Part shown: in pieces, positions 25,182 to 34,094 of the stretch | Numbering within the stretch: position 1 is the stretch's first letter | Layout: each line of letters opens with the position of its first letter | DNA from: Holdemanella porci | GTDB taxonomy: Bacteria > Bacillota_I > Bacilli_A > Erysipelotrichales > Erysipelotrichaceae | Assembly: GCF_019052655.1 (NCBI RefSeq) | Contig: NZ_JAHQVB010000001.1 | Location: 36,397 to 100,396 of the forward strand | Direction of reading: 5' to 3' | DNA: 64,000 bases | Translations under genes and position numbers: made by a program | The notes under the pieces: generated by a model | What the model was told of the DNA's origin: nothing | Seen by the model: the letters and a program-made list of their open reading frames with translations, nothing else | Database searches by the model: none

Positions 25182-26413
25182 TATTTCAAATTTAAACAAT
25201 AATATCTTTTCTTACCACGACGAATGATTACATAGTTAGATACATATGCTTGAGTAGAATCAATAACTAAAGCTTCATCATTGACTTTGACACCGTTTAA
25301 GCTAATGGAATTCCCTTTGATCCACTCTCTAGCTTCACGACGACTCGAAGCAATCTTAGCCTCTACTAAAACATCGATTAAAGTCTTTCCAGATTCTTGA
25401 TCTACTTTATCCATGTTTTTAACCGCATCTAAACGTTGTTGTTCATCCAAATCATTGAGTTGACCTCTGAATAATGCGTTTGTGATTTTTAAAGCCGATT
25501 GTAAACCTTCTTCACCATGTAAATCACGTACAACTTCTTCAGCCAATTTCTTTTGTGCCTCACGTCTTCCAGCATCTTCCTTTAAAGATACTTCTAAAGC
25601 ATCAATTTCTTCTTTTGTTAGGAATGTTAATTTCTTTAAATATTCAATGACCTTTGAATCATCCGTGTTGAATAAGAATTGATATAATTCGTAAGGTGAA
25701 GTCTTTTTAGGATCCAACCAAACCGTTCCCGTTTCACTCTTACCAAATTTAGTTCCATCCGCTTTCGTAATTAATGGCATAGTCAAACCATAACATTTCA
25801 CGTCCGCGCCACATTTTTTACGAATTAACTCTAGACCTGAAGTGATATTTCCCCATTGGTCCTGTCCACCGATCTGCATTGTACAACCTCTGGTCTGGTA
25901 TAGATTTAAGAAGTCCAAAGATTGAAGGATCATATAAGAAAATTCTGTATAACTGATTCCTGAATCTAAACGTTTTTTAACAGTTTCTTTATTCAACATA
26001 TAGTTTACGTTGAATAATTTTCCATAGTCACGTAAAAAATCAATAATTGTGATATCTTTTGTCCAATCTAAGTTATTGACCATATCAAAGCCCCATAATT
26101 TAGAGATTTGTGCATGTAATGCATCATAATTTGATTTTAATACTTCTGGAGTCAACATACTTCTTTCTCCAGTTGCCTTTGGATCTCCAATAAATCCAGT
26201 GGCTCCACCCACCAACATGATTGGGTGATGTCCATGTTTTTCTAAACGTTTTGCCATTAATAAAGATGAATAATGCCCAATGTGCAAGCTATCTGCCGTT
26301 GGATCTGTACCAATATAGAATGTAACTTCCCCATTATTGATGACATCTTCTACTTCTTCACTTGTGACGTTGTCAACTAAACCACGCCATTTCAATTCTT
26401 CAAATAATTCCAT
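25181..26413 (-). CDS. tyrS: Tyrosyl-tRNA synthetase
   Basis: This class I synthetase charges tRNA-Tyr. The start at 26413 (MELFEELKWRG) follows AGGAGG; the longer open frame would run into the T-box terminator. The 410 residues include DSLHIGHYSSLL, the Tyr-binding region and KFGKSETG (the KMSKS equivalent). A C-terminal S4-like RNA-binding domain is also present (SRREAREWIKGNSISLNGVKV). A T-box leader with a Tyr specifier precedes it. Confidence 0.97.
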   Translation of the reverse strand: MELFEELKWRGLVDNVTSEEVEDVINNGEVTFYIGTDPTADSLHIGHYSSLLMAKRLEKHGHHPIMLVGGATGFIGDPKATGERSMLTPEVLKSNYDALHAQISKLWGFDMVNNLDWTKDITIIDFLRDYGKLFNVNYMLNKETVKKRLDSGISYTEFSYMILQSLDFLNLYQTRGCTMQIGGQDQWGNITSGLELIRKKCGADVKCYGLTMPLITKADGTKFGKSETGTVWLDPKKTSPYELYQFLFNTDDSKVIEYLKKLTFLTKEEIDALEVSLKEDAGRREAQKKLAEEVVRDLHGEEGLQSALKITNALFRGQLNDLDEQQRLDAVKNMDKVDQESGKTLIDVLVEAKIASSRREAREWIKGNSISLNGVKVNDEALVIDSTQAYVSNYVIIRRGKKRYYCLNLK

Positions 26414-26430
26414 TTTTTCCTCCTGATAAT

Positions 26431-26605
26431 AAAAAAAATCGCCCAATAAGGACGATTGAATCGCGGTACCACCTTACTTCATACAAAATATTTTTTTGTA
26501 TGCACTTAAACCTTTAACGCAGGTATACGTCAAAATTGAAGCTCCAAGGTGTATTCCACAGGTCTATTTGAAACTTTACACCAGCCAGTTTCTCTCTAAG
26601 AAATA
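26431..26605 (-). promoter_or_regulatory. T-box riboswitch leader of tyrS (specifier TAC)
   Basis: The minus strand contains the core AAGGTGGTACCGCG (26462-26475), a terminator hairpin ATCGTCC/GGGCGAT with eight T's (26431-26457) and the stem I signature AGAGAG near 26592-26599. The specifier TAC (Tyr) is at 26551-26553 in the context GGAATACACC. Confidence 0.95.
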
Positions 26606-26666
26606 GATAATCTGTGTACTCTTTCTTATCATAGCGCATTTATTATATCGAATCTAGAAACTAAAC

Positions 26667-27920
26667 TCAATAAATATGTTTTAAATTGTTGTAAATTTTA
26701 AAAATAAATGGTTTACATGGAAGGATGAAGTTACCAATATATTCATGCACTACAGCATTAAAACCTCTTTTAAAATCAAAAACTCCATATCCCTCTTGTT
26801 CAGGTTCGAATAAACCACTAATACCATAGAAGTTATAGTACTCATACCCTTCTTCTATAGCTTCTTGAATCATATTCCAATGAATCGCATATGGTCCTCT
26901 AAAGACTCTTTGTTCATAATTACTTGATCCAACCAAATAAATAATTTGATTTGAATACTTCAAGAATAAACAACAAGCCAATGGTACTATTTCACCATAT
27001 TCATTTCTTAAACCTGAAATTTGGTTTAATTTTTTCTTTAAAGAATTATAGTATTCTTCATCCGTCTTTAAACGTTTTTCCTTTTTAACATTACCAGGAT
27101 TTGATTCTAAGAATGTCTTTGTCTTTTCAATATCTTTTAAAGTCTTATCATATTCTTTCTGTATTTTAGAAGAATATTGATCTAAATCTAAATAAGACAA
27201 CCACGTTTCTACATGATCATCGCCATAGAACTCATAAAGTTCTTTATAATAGTTTAAATCAAAAGCATGGAAGTTATGACGCTTACTCGTCTCTTGTTCC
27301 ATAGAATCTAGAATATCTAATTCATTAACATTTAATTTTCTGACATTTACACAATATTTTTGTGCACTACGAACGTCTTGTCTTGTTGTGTAAGAAAACT
27401 CTTTAAAAATATCATCGGCCGTTTTATTACGTAGATCTAAACTTGAACACCAACGACACTCTTTATTTAAATCATAGCCTTGAGTCAATGGAAGTTGTAC
27501 AAAGCCTGATGACTTCAAATTTTCTACTACATCAAAATTATTGAATCCACCTTCAACAATATTTCCATCTTTATCTCTTTCTTGTAAATCAATCTCCGGA
27601 TCTGTTTCTAGATACACAACATTCTTCTTTTTAAGATATTTTTTCAACTCGGATACAAAACTATTAAGCTTATCCTTTTGTTTATAATCAGCAATAAATC
27701 CTCTTGAAATATAACAATATTTAAAGACTTTCATCAAAGGAATATATGCAAGCATACACGTTGCATATACATTACCTTGCTCACTAGCTTGAATAAATTC
27801 AACTTGCCAGCCATCATGCATAAACTTTTGTGCCTGAAAATCCGATTGTTGAAAGATAACAGCATCAAGAGTATCTAAATAATTACGATACTCTTGGATA
27901 CTTATGGTTTTGATTTGCAT
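26667..27920 (-). CDS. FemABX-family peptidoglycan bridge aminoacyltransferase
   Basis: FemX/MurM-type enzymes use aminoacyl-tRNA to add residues to the lipid II stem peptide, building cross-bridges. The 417 residues show the FemAB N-domain, the LRNKTADDIFKEFSYTTRQD motif, a coiled-coil arm (about 238-300) and the C-terminal YEYYNFYGISGLFEPEQEGYG signature. It begins 12 bp after leuS with a ribosome site (AAGAAGG), so it shares the leuS T-box control. Which amino acid it attaches cannot be read here; co-transcription with leuS need not mean leucine. Confidence 0.88.
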   Translation of the reverse strand: MQIKTISIQEYRNYLDTLDAVIFQQSDFQAQKFMHDGWQVEFIQASEQGNVYATCMLAYIPLMKVFKYCYISRGFIADYKQKDKLNSFVSELKKYLKKKNVVYLETDPEIDLQERDKDGNIVEGGFNNFDVVENLKSSGFVQLPLTQGYDLNKECRWCSSLDLRNKTADDIFKEFSYTTRQDVRSAQKYCVNVRKLNVNELDILDSMEQETSKRHNFHAFDLNYYKELYEFYGDDHVETWLSYLDLDQYSSKIQKEYDKTLKDIEKTKTFLESNPGNVKKEKRLKTDEEYYNSLKKKLNQISGLRNEYGEIVPLACCLFLKYSNQIIYLVGSSNYEQRVFRGPYAIHWNMIQEAIEEGYEYYNFYGISGLFEPEQEGYGVFDFKRGFNAVVHEYIGNFILPCKPFIFKIYNNLKHIY

Positions 27921-27932
27921 AAACACACCTTC

Positions 27933-30347
27933 TTAGTTGGCAACAATGTTTACAACTTTACCCTTAACAACAATCACTTTACGAATTGTCTTACCTTCAA
28001 GCTGGCGTTGGACTGTTTCAAGTTCCATCGCTTGTTTTTGAAGTTCTTCATTGCTAGAACCAACAGCCGCTTCAAACTTACCACGCACTTTACCATTGAC
28101 CTGAACAACACAAGTGATTGTATCTTCTACTAATTTAGCTTCATCATATGTTGGCCAAGGCTCATACGCAATTGTATCTTCGTGACCTAATAATTGCCAC
28201 ATTTCTTCACCAATATGAGGTGTAATACATGAAAGCATCTTCACGATTCCTTCGGCATATGGTTTATAAACGGTGTCAGCCTTATATGCTTCATTCACAA
28301 AGATCATCATTTGTGAAATAGCTGTGTTGAAACCTAATGCTTCATAATCTTCGGTAACCTTTTTAACTGTCTGATTATATACTTTATCTAATTTACCATC
28401 GTTTGTATCTGTGATTTTGCCAGATTCAATAAATAAACGATAAACACGATCAATCCATCTTCTAGCACCATCACATCCAGCCATTGACCATGGTTTACTT
28501 TGTTCCAATGGTCCCATGAACATTTCATATAAACGTAGTGTATCGGCACCATATTTCTTTACGATATCTGAAGGATTGACTACATATTCTGGGAATCGTT
28601 TACCCATTTTGATTCCATTTTCACCTAAAATCATACCTTGGTGTACTAATTTCTTGAATGGTTCCTTACATGCGACAATACCCTTATCGTATAAATAGTT
28701 ATTCCAGATACGTGAATACATCAAGTGTCCTACCGCATGTTCTGGTCCACCAACATATAAGTCAACAGGCATCCAGTGTTTTATTAATTCTGGATCAGCC
28801 AATTGTTTATCATTGTGTGGATCAATGTAACGTAAATAATACCATGAAGATCCGGCAGATCCAGGCATAGTACTTGTTTCACGAACACCCTTTACGCCAT
28901 TTTTGTTGTATTGTTTCCATTCTGTCGCATTTTCAAGTGGTGCCTTACCATTGTGTCCTTTGTAGTCTTCAAGTTCAGGTAAAATCAATGGCAACTCTTC
29001 ATCTGGAAGAACATAGTCTGTTCCATCTTCTAAGTGTACGATTGGTACTGGTTCTCCCCAATAACGCTGACGAGCAAAAATCCATTCACGGAAACGATAG
29101 TTAACTGTTTCTTTGGCAATCCCCATATCCACTAATTTTTTCGTAATCGCTACTTTTGCCTCTTCTACAGTAAGACCTGTAAATTCTTCGGAGTTGATTA
29201 GCTTGCAGCCTTTTCCTAAATAGTCCTGTTTTTCAAAGGCATGTTCACTTACGTCTTGTCCTTCGATAACTTGAATCCTGTCAATATTGTGGGCAATCGC
29301 ATATTCAAAGTCACGTTGATCATGACTTGGTACAGCCATGACAGCTCCTGTTCCATAGTTTGCTAAAACGAAATCTCCAATAAAGACTTCGACTTCCCTT
29401 CCATTGACTGGGTTAATTGCCTTAATACCTTCTAGACGACATCCTGTTTTTCCTTTATTCAATTCTGTACGGTCCATTTCAGATTTTGAAACCGTTTCTT
29501 GAATATAAGCTTTTACTTCTTCTTGATTTTGAATTCTTGGCATTAATTCTTGTACTAAATCTCCATCTGGTGCAAGCACCATGAATGTAATACCATAAAT
29601 TGTTTCAATACATGTTGTAAAGATAGAGAATTTTCCACCACCAACAATATCAAATTGAACTTCAACACCTGTTGAACGACCAATCCAGTTTCTTTGCATT
29701 TCCTTTGTCGATTCTGGCCAATCAATTTCATTTAAACCTTCTAGTAATCGTTCCGCAAAAGCAGCCTGGTCGATACATAGTTGTTTCATATTTTTACGAA
29801 TAACTGGATATCCACCACGTTCACTCTTACCATCGATAACTTCATCATTCGATAATACTGTACCCAATTCTTCACACCAGTTTACTGGCATGTCTACATA
29901 TTTGGCATAGCCATCTTTGTACAATTGTTTAAAGATCCATTGTGTCCAATGATAGAAATCTGGATCAGATGTTGCGATCATTTTTGACCAGTCATAGTCA
30001 AACCCTAATTCCTGCAACTGTTTTGTGAAAGTCTTGATATTTGTTTGTGTGAAGCCATTTGGGTTATTTCCTGTTTGAACAGCATATTGTTCAGCTGGAA
30101 GTCCAAATGAATCATATCCCATTGGGTGAAGCACATTATATCCCTGCATACGTTTCATACGCGAAACAATATCTGTAGCTGTATATCCTTCTGGGTGTCC
30201 AGCATGCAATCCGACACCGCTTGGGTATGGGAACATGTCTAGTGCATAAAATTTAGGTTTTGAAAAATCCCAAACATCCGTTTTGAATGTTTCATGATCT
30301 GCCCAATATTTCTGCCATTTTTTTTCTACTTCTAAATGATCGTACAT
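27933..30347 (-). CDS. leuS: Leucyl-tRNA synthetase
   Basis: LeuRS charges tRNA-Leu. The 804 residues have the HIGH-type motif GLHAGHPEGYT, the connective editing domain and the ARQRYWGEPVP segment. The KMSKS position reads KMGKR (NGIKMGKRFPEY). The third-position Lys of the motif is thus not in its usual Ser-Lys-Ser context; I think similar variants occur in related Firmicutes, but I could not check. A T-box leader with a Leu specifier is upstream and femX is co-transcribed downstream. Confidence 0.97.
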   Translation of the reverse strand: MYDHLEVEKKWQKYWADHETFKTDVWDFSKPKFYALDMFPYPSGVGLHAGHPEGYTATDIVSRMKRMQGYNVLHPMGYDSFGLPAEQYAVQTGNNPNGFTQTNIKTFTKQLQELGFDYDWSKMIATSDPDFYHWTQWIFKQLYKDGYAKYVDMPVNWCEELGTVLSNDEVIDGKSERGGYPVIRKNMKQLCIDQAAFAERLLEGLNEIDWPESTKEMQRNWIGRSTGVEVQFDIVGGGKFSIFTTCIETIYGITFMVLAPDGDLVQELMPRIQNQEEVKAYIQETVSKSEMDRTELNKGKTGCRLEGIKAINPVNGREVEVFIGDFVLANYGTGAVMAVPSHDQRDFEYAIAHNIDRIQVIEGQDVSEHAFEKQDYLGKGCKLINSEEFTGLTVEEAKVAITKKLVDMGIAKETVNYRFREWIFARQRYWGEPVPIVHLEDGTDYVLPDEELPLILPELEDYKGHNGKAPLENATEWKQYNKNGVKGVRETSTMPGSAGSSWYYLRYIDPHNDKQLADPELIKHWMPVDLYVGGPEHAVGHLMYSRIWNNYLYDKGIVACKEPFKKLVHQGMILGENGIKMGKRFPEYVVNPSDIVKKYGADTLRLYEMFMGPLEQSKPWSMAGCDGARRWIDRVYRLFIESGKITDTNDGKLDKVYNQTVKKVTEDYEALGFNTAISQMMIFVNEAYKADTVYKPYAEGIVKMLSCITPHIGEEMWQLLGHEDTIAYEPWPTYDEAKLVEDTITCVVQVNGKVRGKFEAAVGSSNEELQKQAMELETVQRQLEGKTIRKVIVVKGKVVNIVAN

Positions 30348-30365
30348 ATTAGCCTCCTATTAAAA

Positions 30366-30545
30366 ATAAAAAACGTCCTTGAAATCTAAGGACGTTTGTA
30401 CGCGGTACCACCTTAGTTCACAATTCTCATTGTGCCCTCAAACTCTTTATCGCAGAGTATACGGATAACATTACTCATCAGCTCCTTAGCAAGTTCAAAG
30501 GCTGTACAATGCTAAATTTCACCAACTTTAGCTCTCTAAAAATTG
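30366..30545 (-). promoter_or_regulatory. T-box riboswitch leader of leuS (specifier CTT)
   Basis: The minus strand shows the core AAGGTGGTACCGCG (30401-30414), a terminator AAACGTCCTT/AAGGACGTTT with a T tract (30366-30397) and stem I AGAGAGC near 30530-30537. The specifier CTT (Leu) at 30491-30493 aligns exactly with TAC of tyrS and ATC of ileS. Confidence 0.93.
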
Positions 30546-30599
30546 TCATTTCCTTCTACTACTCTAATTCATCGCTATGCATCAATTTTATCGTTTTTT

Positions 30600-30998
30600 T
30601 CATTGTTCGTCAATATCAACCGAAACGATTGCCTTATCATCATAATAGATTTTCATTGAAACATCTAAATATGTACATTCAATAAAAGTCTCATGATCTT
30701 CAAAATGCACATCTATATTCTGTATCCTTTCATCTTTGTCCTTTATTATTTTTTCACTCGTATGACACAACTTAATGCGATTATTATGATGGATCATATG
30801 CTTGGCATGATCTACAATGGATAGTTCAAGAATATTTTGTTGATTCGCTTTTAATAAATACACATTTTGAAGGGTACTCAACGATAAAAAGGATACAATC
30901 TGAAGCACAAGAAATAAACACACTAAACTTACTTCACTCGCATACCCATTAATAGAGTTCAAAGTCATAGGTTTTATTCTTCTTTTTGAACCAAACAT
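30600..30998 (-). CDS. comGG: ComGG-like late competence protein
   Basis: This last gene of the comG operon encodes a protein with a positively charged N-terminus (KRRIK), a hydrophobic helix (about 24-45) and a soluble tail, the layout of ComGG minor pilins. I chose 30998 (MFGSKRRIKP) because AAGGA lies 8 nt upstream; an alternative is 30968. It overlaps comGF by 50 nt. The sequence is too divergent for identification by motif alone, so the call rests on position and topology. Confidence 0.65.
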   Translation of the reverse strand: MFGSKRRIKPMTLNSINGYASEVSLVCLFLVLQIVSFLSLSTLQNVYLLKANQQNILELSIVDHAKHMIHHNNRIKLCHTSEKIIKDKDERIQNIDVHFEDHETFIECTYLDVSMKIYYDDKAIVSVDIDEQ

Positions 30999-31341
30999 AA
31001 TATCCATCTTCTTTCTTATAAAATATAGCCTCATCAATTTGTTCCATATAGATTTCATAGCCAGGACTCTTCACAATGCGATGCTTATCAAAATACAAGA
31101 CTTTCTTTTCATGATTTAGAATATAACTTAGACAATCCGATTCTATTTTCAAATCATTTGATTGTGCAAGTTCTCTTCTTAATTGTAAAACCGCAAATTG
31201 ATTCTGCGTATCCACATCCATATGGGCAAATTGTAAAGCACAACGCATAAGCATACAGCCTAATAAGCTGACTAAACTTGTGATAAACAACGCCAACAAA
31301 GCTTCAATCAGAGTAAAACCATTTCTTTTCAATTTTTTCAT
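30949..31341 (-). CDS. comGF: ComGF-like prepilin
   Basis: The N-terminus KKLKRNG|FTLIEALLALF is a type IV prepilin signal with cleavage after Gly. The remaining sequence of about 120 residues matches ComGF in size. The start at 31341 gives a compact signal; the frame overlaps comGE by 38 nt. ComGF is a minor pseudopilin of the DNA-uptake pilus. Confidence 0.75.
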   Translation of the reverse strand: MKKLKRNGFTLIEALLALFITSLVSLLGCMLMRCALQFAHMDVDTQNQFAVLQLRRELAQSNDLKIESDCLSYILNHEKKVLYFDKHRIVKSPGYEIYMEQIDEAIFYKKEDGYYVWFKKKNKTYDFELY

Positions 31342-31465
31342 CAATCTTAAGATTCCTTTGGAAATATAAAGTATAAATGCCATTCAATATAAGACTTGCA
31401 CAAACCAAAATCACAAAGAACGCAAACAAGGCATCTTCGAGTAAAAAGCCATTATTCTTTTTCAA
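31304..31465 (-). CDS. comGE: ComGE-like minor prepilin (TTG start)
   Basis: This is a 53-residue protein with the prepilin-like start KKNNGFLLEDALFAFF followed by a hydrophobic helix. The best start is TTG at 31465, because GGGAGG lies 7 nt upstream inside the end of comGD. No ATG in that frame is better placed. It is shorter than B. subtilis ComGE (about 115 residues). Its position between comGD and comGF supports the name. Confidence 0.65.
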   Translation of the reverse strand: MKKNNGFLLEDALFAFFVILVCASLILNGIYTLYFQRNLKIDEKIEKKWFYSD

Positions 31466-31844
31466 GACGAACCCTCCCAGCTCCAACCTGGAAAACAAGT
31501 TTCATTTGACTCGATGCATTTTGACAATGGAGTGACATAGCCTTAGACATGTTGCCCTTGGAATTGTAGTAAAAAGATACATGATCACACGCAATACCAT
31601 GTGGTATCTTATATTCGACATCATCCATATAGATCGAATCACCAATTTCAACATATACTTTTCGATGTTTTACATACGCTTTTTCCTGAGCCGTAACACA
31701 TAGAGTCTGCAGATTTTTCATAAACACATATAAAGAAGAGTGCATCTTTGTAGAAAGTCCAAATCCAAGCATAGAAACAATAAGCAGCACCACTAACATT
31801 TCAACAAGGGTAAATCCATTCTTATTGGGATACGGCTTGCCCAT
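31452..31844 (-). CDS. comGD: ComGD-like minor prepilin
   Basis: The signal KNG|FTLVEMLVVLLIVSML is a classic type IV prepilin cleavage site with Glu at +5. The 130-residue length fits ComGD. The gene overlaps comGC by 23 nt, typical of the tight comG operon. The ribosome site is weak, so coupling to comGC is likely. Confidence 0.8.
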   Translation of the reverse strand: MGKPYPNKNGFTLVEMLVVLLIVSMLGFGLSTKMHSSLYVFMKNLQTLCVTAQEKAYVKHRKVYVEIGDSIYMDDVEYKIPHGIACDHVSFYYNSKGNMSKAMSLHCQNASSQMKLVFQVGAGRVRLEKE

Positions 31845-32121
31845 CTACGATCACCACTTTACTATGATCCGGACATGTATCCTGTCCCTTTTTTAAATAA
31901 CCAAAATCAATCAATTCCTGCACACTTGTTGGCGTTTCTAATTGATCGATTTCATATAACATGATTTGCGAGTTGACAATTTCAAGTAAAGCTTCACACC
32001 CCTTATTGCGAATAATTTTTTCTTTTTGTTGAATATTTGGAAGTGTGATCAATAAAAGTAGCGCAACAATCAACATCACAATCATCATTTCAAGTATTGT
32101 AAAACCATTTTTCTTTTCCAT
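31822..32121 (-). CDS. comGC: ComGC major competence pilin
   Basis: ComGC is the main subunit of the competence pilus. The start at 32121 (MEKKNGFTILEMM) follows AAAAGGAG. The 99 residues have the prepilin motif KKNG|FTILEMMIVMLIVALLLL, then a small soluble domain with Cys residues (GCEAL and DTCPDHSK). It is the first of four consecutive prepilin-type genes after comGB. Confidence 0.88.
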   Translation of the reverse strand: MEKKNGFTILEMMIVMLIVALLLLITLPNIQQKEKIIRNKGCEALLEIVNSQIMLYEIDQLETPTSVQELIDFGYLKKGQDTCPDHSKVVIVDGQAVSQ

Positions 32122-32135
32122 TTTTCTTTCTCCTT

Positions 32136-33083
32136 TTAGAATTGATTTAACATATTGAGTGGCATCATCATAATTTGATAGACAATCAAAACTAAGATTC
32201 CAATACTGATATACGAAAACAATTGAATACCCGTCGATATCTTCTTGACAGACTTGTCTAAATCCAAACTGCATTTCTTCATGTACAAGTCAAAAAAGAC
32301 ATGCATTTGGTTGCTCGTTAAGGCATAGACCAACATCTTTTTAAAATCCGAATCAAACACGTCGATTTCTAGAAAACTTTCTTCTAGACTCTTTCCATTT
32401 TTTAAACATGAAAGAATTTCATTTGAAACCTTTCCAACAACACTAAAATCTATACACGCTAATGTTTCTAAAATTTCCTGTGTCGAAGTATAAGACTTGT
32501 CTAAAGCTTGATACATACATACAAATTGGAGCGATATCATTTTTTTCATTAACCGAAATGGACATTTCATTTTCGAATTGTATTTATAAAACAATACATA
32601 ATAAAGAAACAAATAGAAGATCATGGATAGAATCACAAATCCAAACCCCCACTTTAATAGATGGATAAACACAAATACCATCCCATTTGAAATGTAGTCT
32701 TTCATTTGAACAAGGACATAGTCTGAAAAGAATAGAATCATAAAGAACGCAAAGATCAATAAAAAGAACGGATAGCTAATCTTCTTTAAAAGTGTTTCAA
32801 AAAAAGTATTCGAACTTTTCTCAATTTTATTTACGCAATCCAACGCATCTCTTAAATTTAATTTTTCAGATAGAATTCGCAAATATTTAAAATACAATTT
32901 CTTTTGATTTAGAGTAAATATTTCTTGAAGATTCATCCCTTCTTTTAAATACGTTATGATTTCTTCATCCTTTTTAAATGTTAAACGAATCAACGTATCT
33001 AATGGCAAGCCTTGATTCATCAACATCGCAAATTGTTCAATTTCATCCCGATAAACTAAGACTATCGTACTTTGCTTGGGCAT
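32136..33083 (-). CDS. comGB: ComGB inner membrane platform protein
   Basis: ComGB is the T2SF-type polytopic protein on which the pilus assembles. The start at 33083 (MPKQSTIVLVYRDEIEQF) follows AAAGGA and overlaps comGA by 41 nt. The longer open frame extends far into comGA and is not used. There are three clear hydrophobic segments, as in this family (KISYPFFLLIFAFFMILFF, a central double segment and a C-terminal one). Length 315 residues. Confidence 0.82.
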   Translation of the reverse strand: MPKQSTIVLVYRDEIEQFAMLMNQGLPLDTLIRLTFKKDEEIITYLKEGMNLQEIFTLNQKKLYFKYLRILSEKLNLRDALDCVNKIEKSSNTFFETLLKKISYPFFLLIFAFFMILFFSDYVLVQMKDYISNGMVFVFIHLLKWGFGFVILSMIFYLFLYYVLFYKYNSKMKCPFRLMKKMISLQFVCMYQALDKSYTSTQEILETLACIDFSVVGKVSNEILSCLKNGKSLEESFLEIDVFDSDFKKMLVYALTSNQMHVFFDLYMKKCSLDLDKSVKKISTGIQLFSYISIGILVLIVYQIMMMPLNMLNQF

Positions 33084-34035
33084 CCACGATATATCCTTTT
33101 TTAATGCCTTCTGTAATCTTTTTAGATAAAGTTTTAAATTCTTTTGGATACCTTCCGTGTTCCAAGACATACTGCAACGTTTTTTGATCCATAATTTCAT
33201 AAACACATACCTTAGAGTCACCTTTAGAATATAGGCGTTGCGAAATAATGGCCGTACAAACACTAGCCAGATCTTTCTTAGATACACCTAGATCTTCAAG
33301 ACGACGAATACACTCCTTCCCATCTTTGGCATGAATACTCGTAAAAACAAAGTGACCGGTTAAACTCGCTCTCAAGACCATCTTTGCGGTATAACTGTTT
33401 CTTGTTTCACCAATACAAATAATGTCAGGATCATGCCGCAACAATTGTTCAATTCCGACATCATAGGTAAATCCCATACTTTCATTGATCTGCAGCTGCA
33501 AGTAAGAATCATCCTCAATCTCAATGGGATCTTCAAGACTGACTACTTTATGCTTTTTAGTTTTGGCAATCTCATGAAGTAAGGCATGTAGAGTCGTGGT
33601 CTTTCCACTATTGGTCGGACCTACACTGATGACAAGGCCTTGTCTTAATGGCACAAGTGAATTGAAAAAATTCGTGTCTTCTTTCCATAAAGATAAAGCT
33701 TTTAGTTCAATCGCATGCATCGTATTCAACATTCGAATAACACCCGTTTGCACGTTATGATTATTCAGCATACTGAAACGACAAAAGATTTCGTGATTAT
33801 GAAGTAAAATTTTGAATTGGCCACTCTGTGGAACATATGGACTGGTAAGATCCATTCTAGAAATGAACTTGAGATACTCAAAGAATGCAGGCTGCCAAAT
33901 ATCTTGGTAAACATCTAACATATCATTTTGCGTTCGAAGTTTGATTTGAAGTTTTTGATTCTGCATAACAAAATGAATATCACTTGCCTTTTTTTCAATC
34001 GCATACGCAATGAGATCTTGCAATAAGTCATCCAT
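33043..34035 (-). CDS. comGA: ComGA competence pilus assembly ATPase
   Basis: ComGA is the cytoplasmic ATPase that drives pilus assembly for DNA uptake. The 330 residues contain Walker A GPTNSGKTTT (139-148), the Asp box, Walker B DPDIICIGETR (202-212) and the His box TGHFVFTSIHAKD. AAGGGGG precedes the start. It heads the comGA-GB-GC-GD-GE-GF-GG operon. A terminator hairpin lies only about 26 bp upstream, so its promoter position is unclear. It may lie inside the preceding gene. Confidence 0.93.
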   Translation of the reverse strand: MDDLLQDLIAYAIEKKASDIHFVMQNQKLQIKLRTQNDMLDVYQDIWQPAFFEYLKFISRMDLTSPYVPQSGQFKILLHNHEIFCRFSMLNNHNVQTGVIRMLNTMHAIELKALSLWKEDTNFFNSLVPLRQGLVISVGPTNSGKTTTLHALLHEIAKTKKHKVVSLEDPIEIEDDSYLQLQINESMGFTYDVGIEQLLRHDPDIICIGETRNSYTAKMVLRASLTGHFVFTSIHAKDGKECIRRLEDLGVSKKDLASVCTAIISQRLYSKGDSKVCVYEIMDQKTLQYVLEHGRYPKEFKTLSKKITEGIKKGYIVDAQAKYDSLSLSG

Positions 34036-34061
34036 TTTTTATCACCCCCTTCTCATATACG

Positions 34062-34094
34062 AAAAAAAAAGCAGAAATTTTAATAAATTTCTGC
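34062..34094 (-). terminator. Terminator after the metallo-hydrolase gene
   Basis: On the minus strand a 9-bp stem (34071-34079 with 34086-34094) is followed by nine T's (34062-34070). It overlaps the stop codon of the hydrolase and precedes comGA by 26 bp. Confidence 0.88.
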
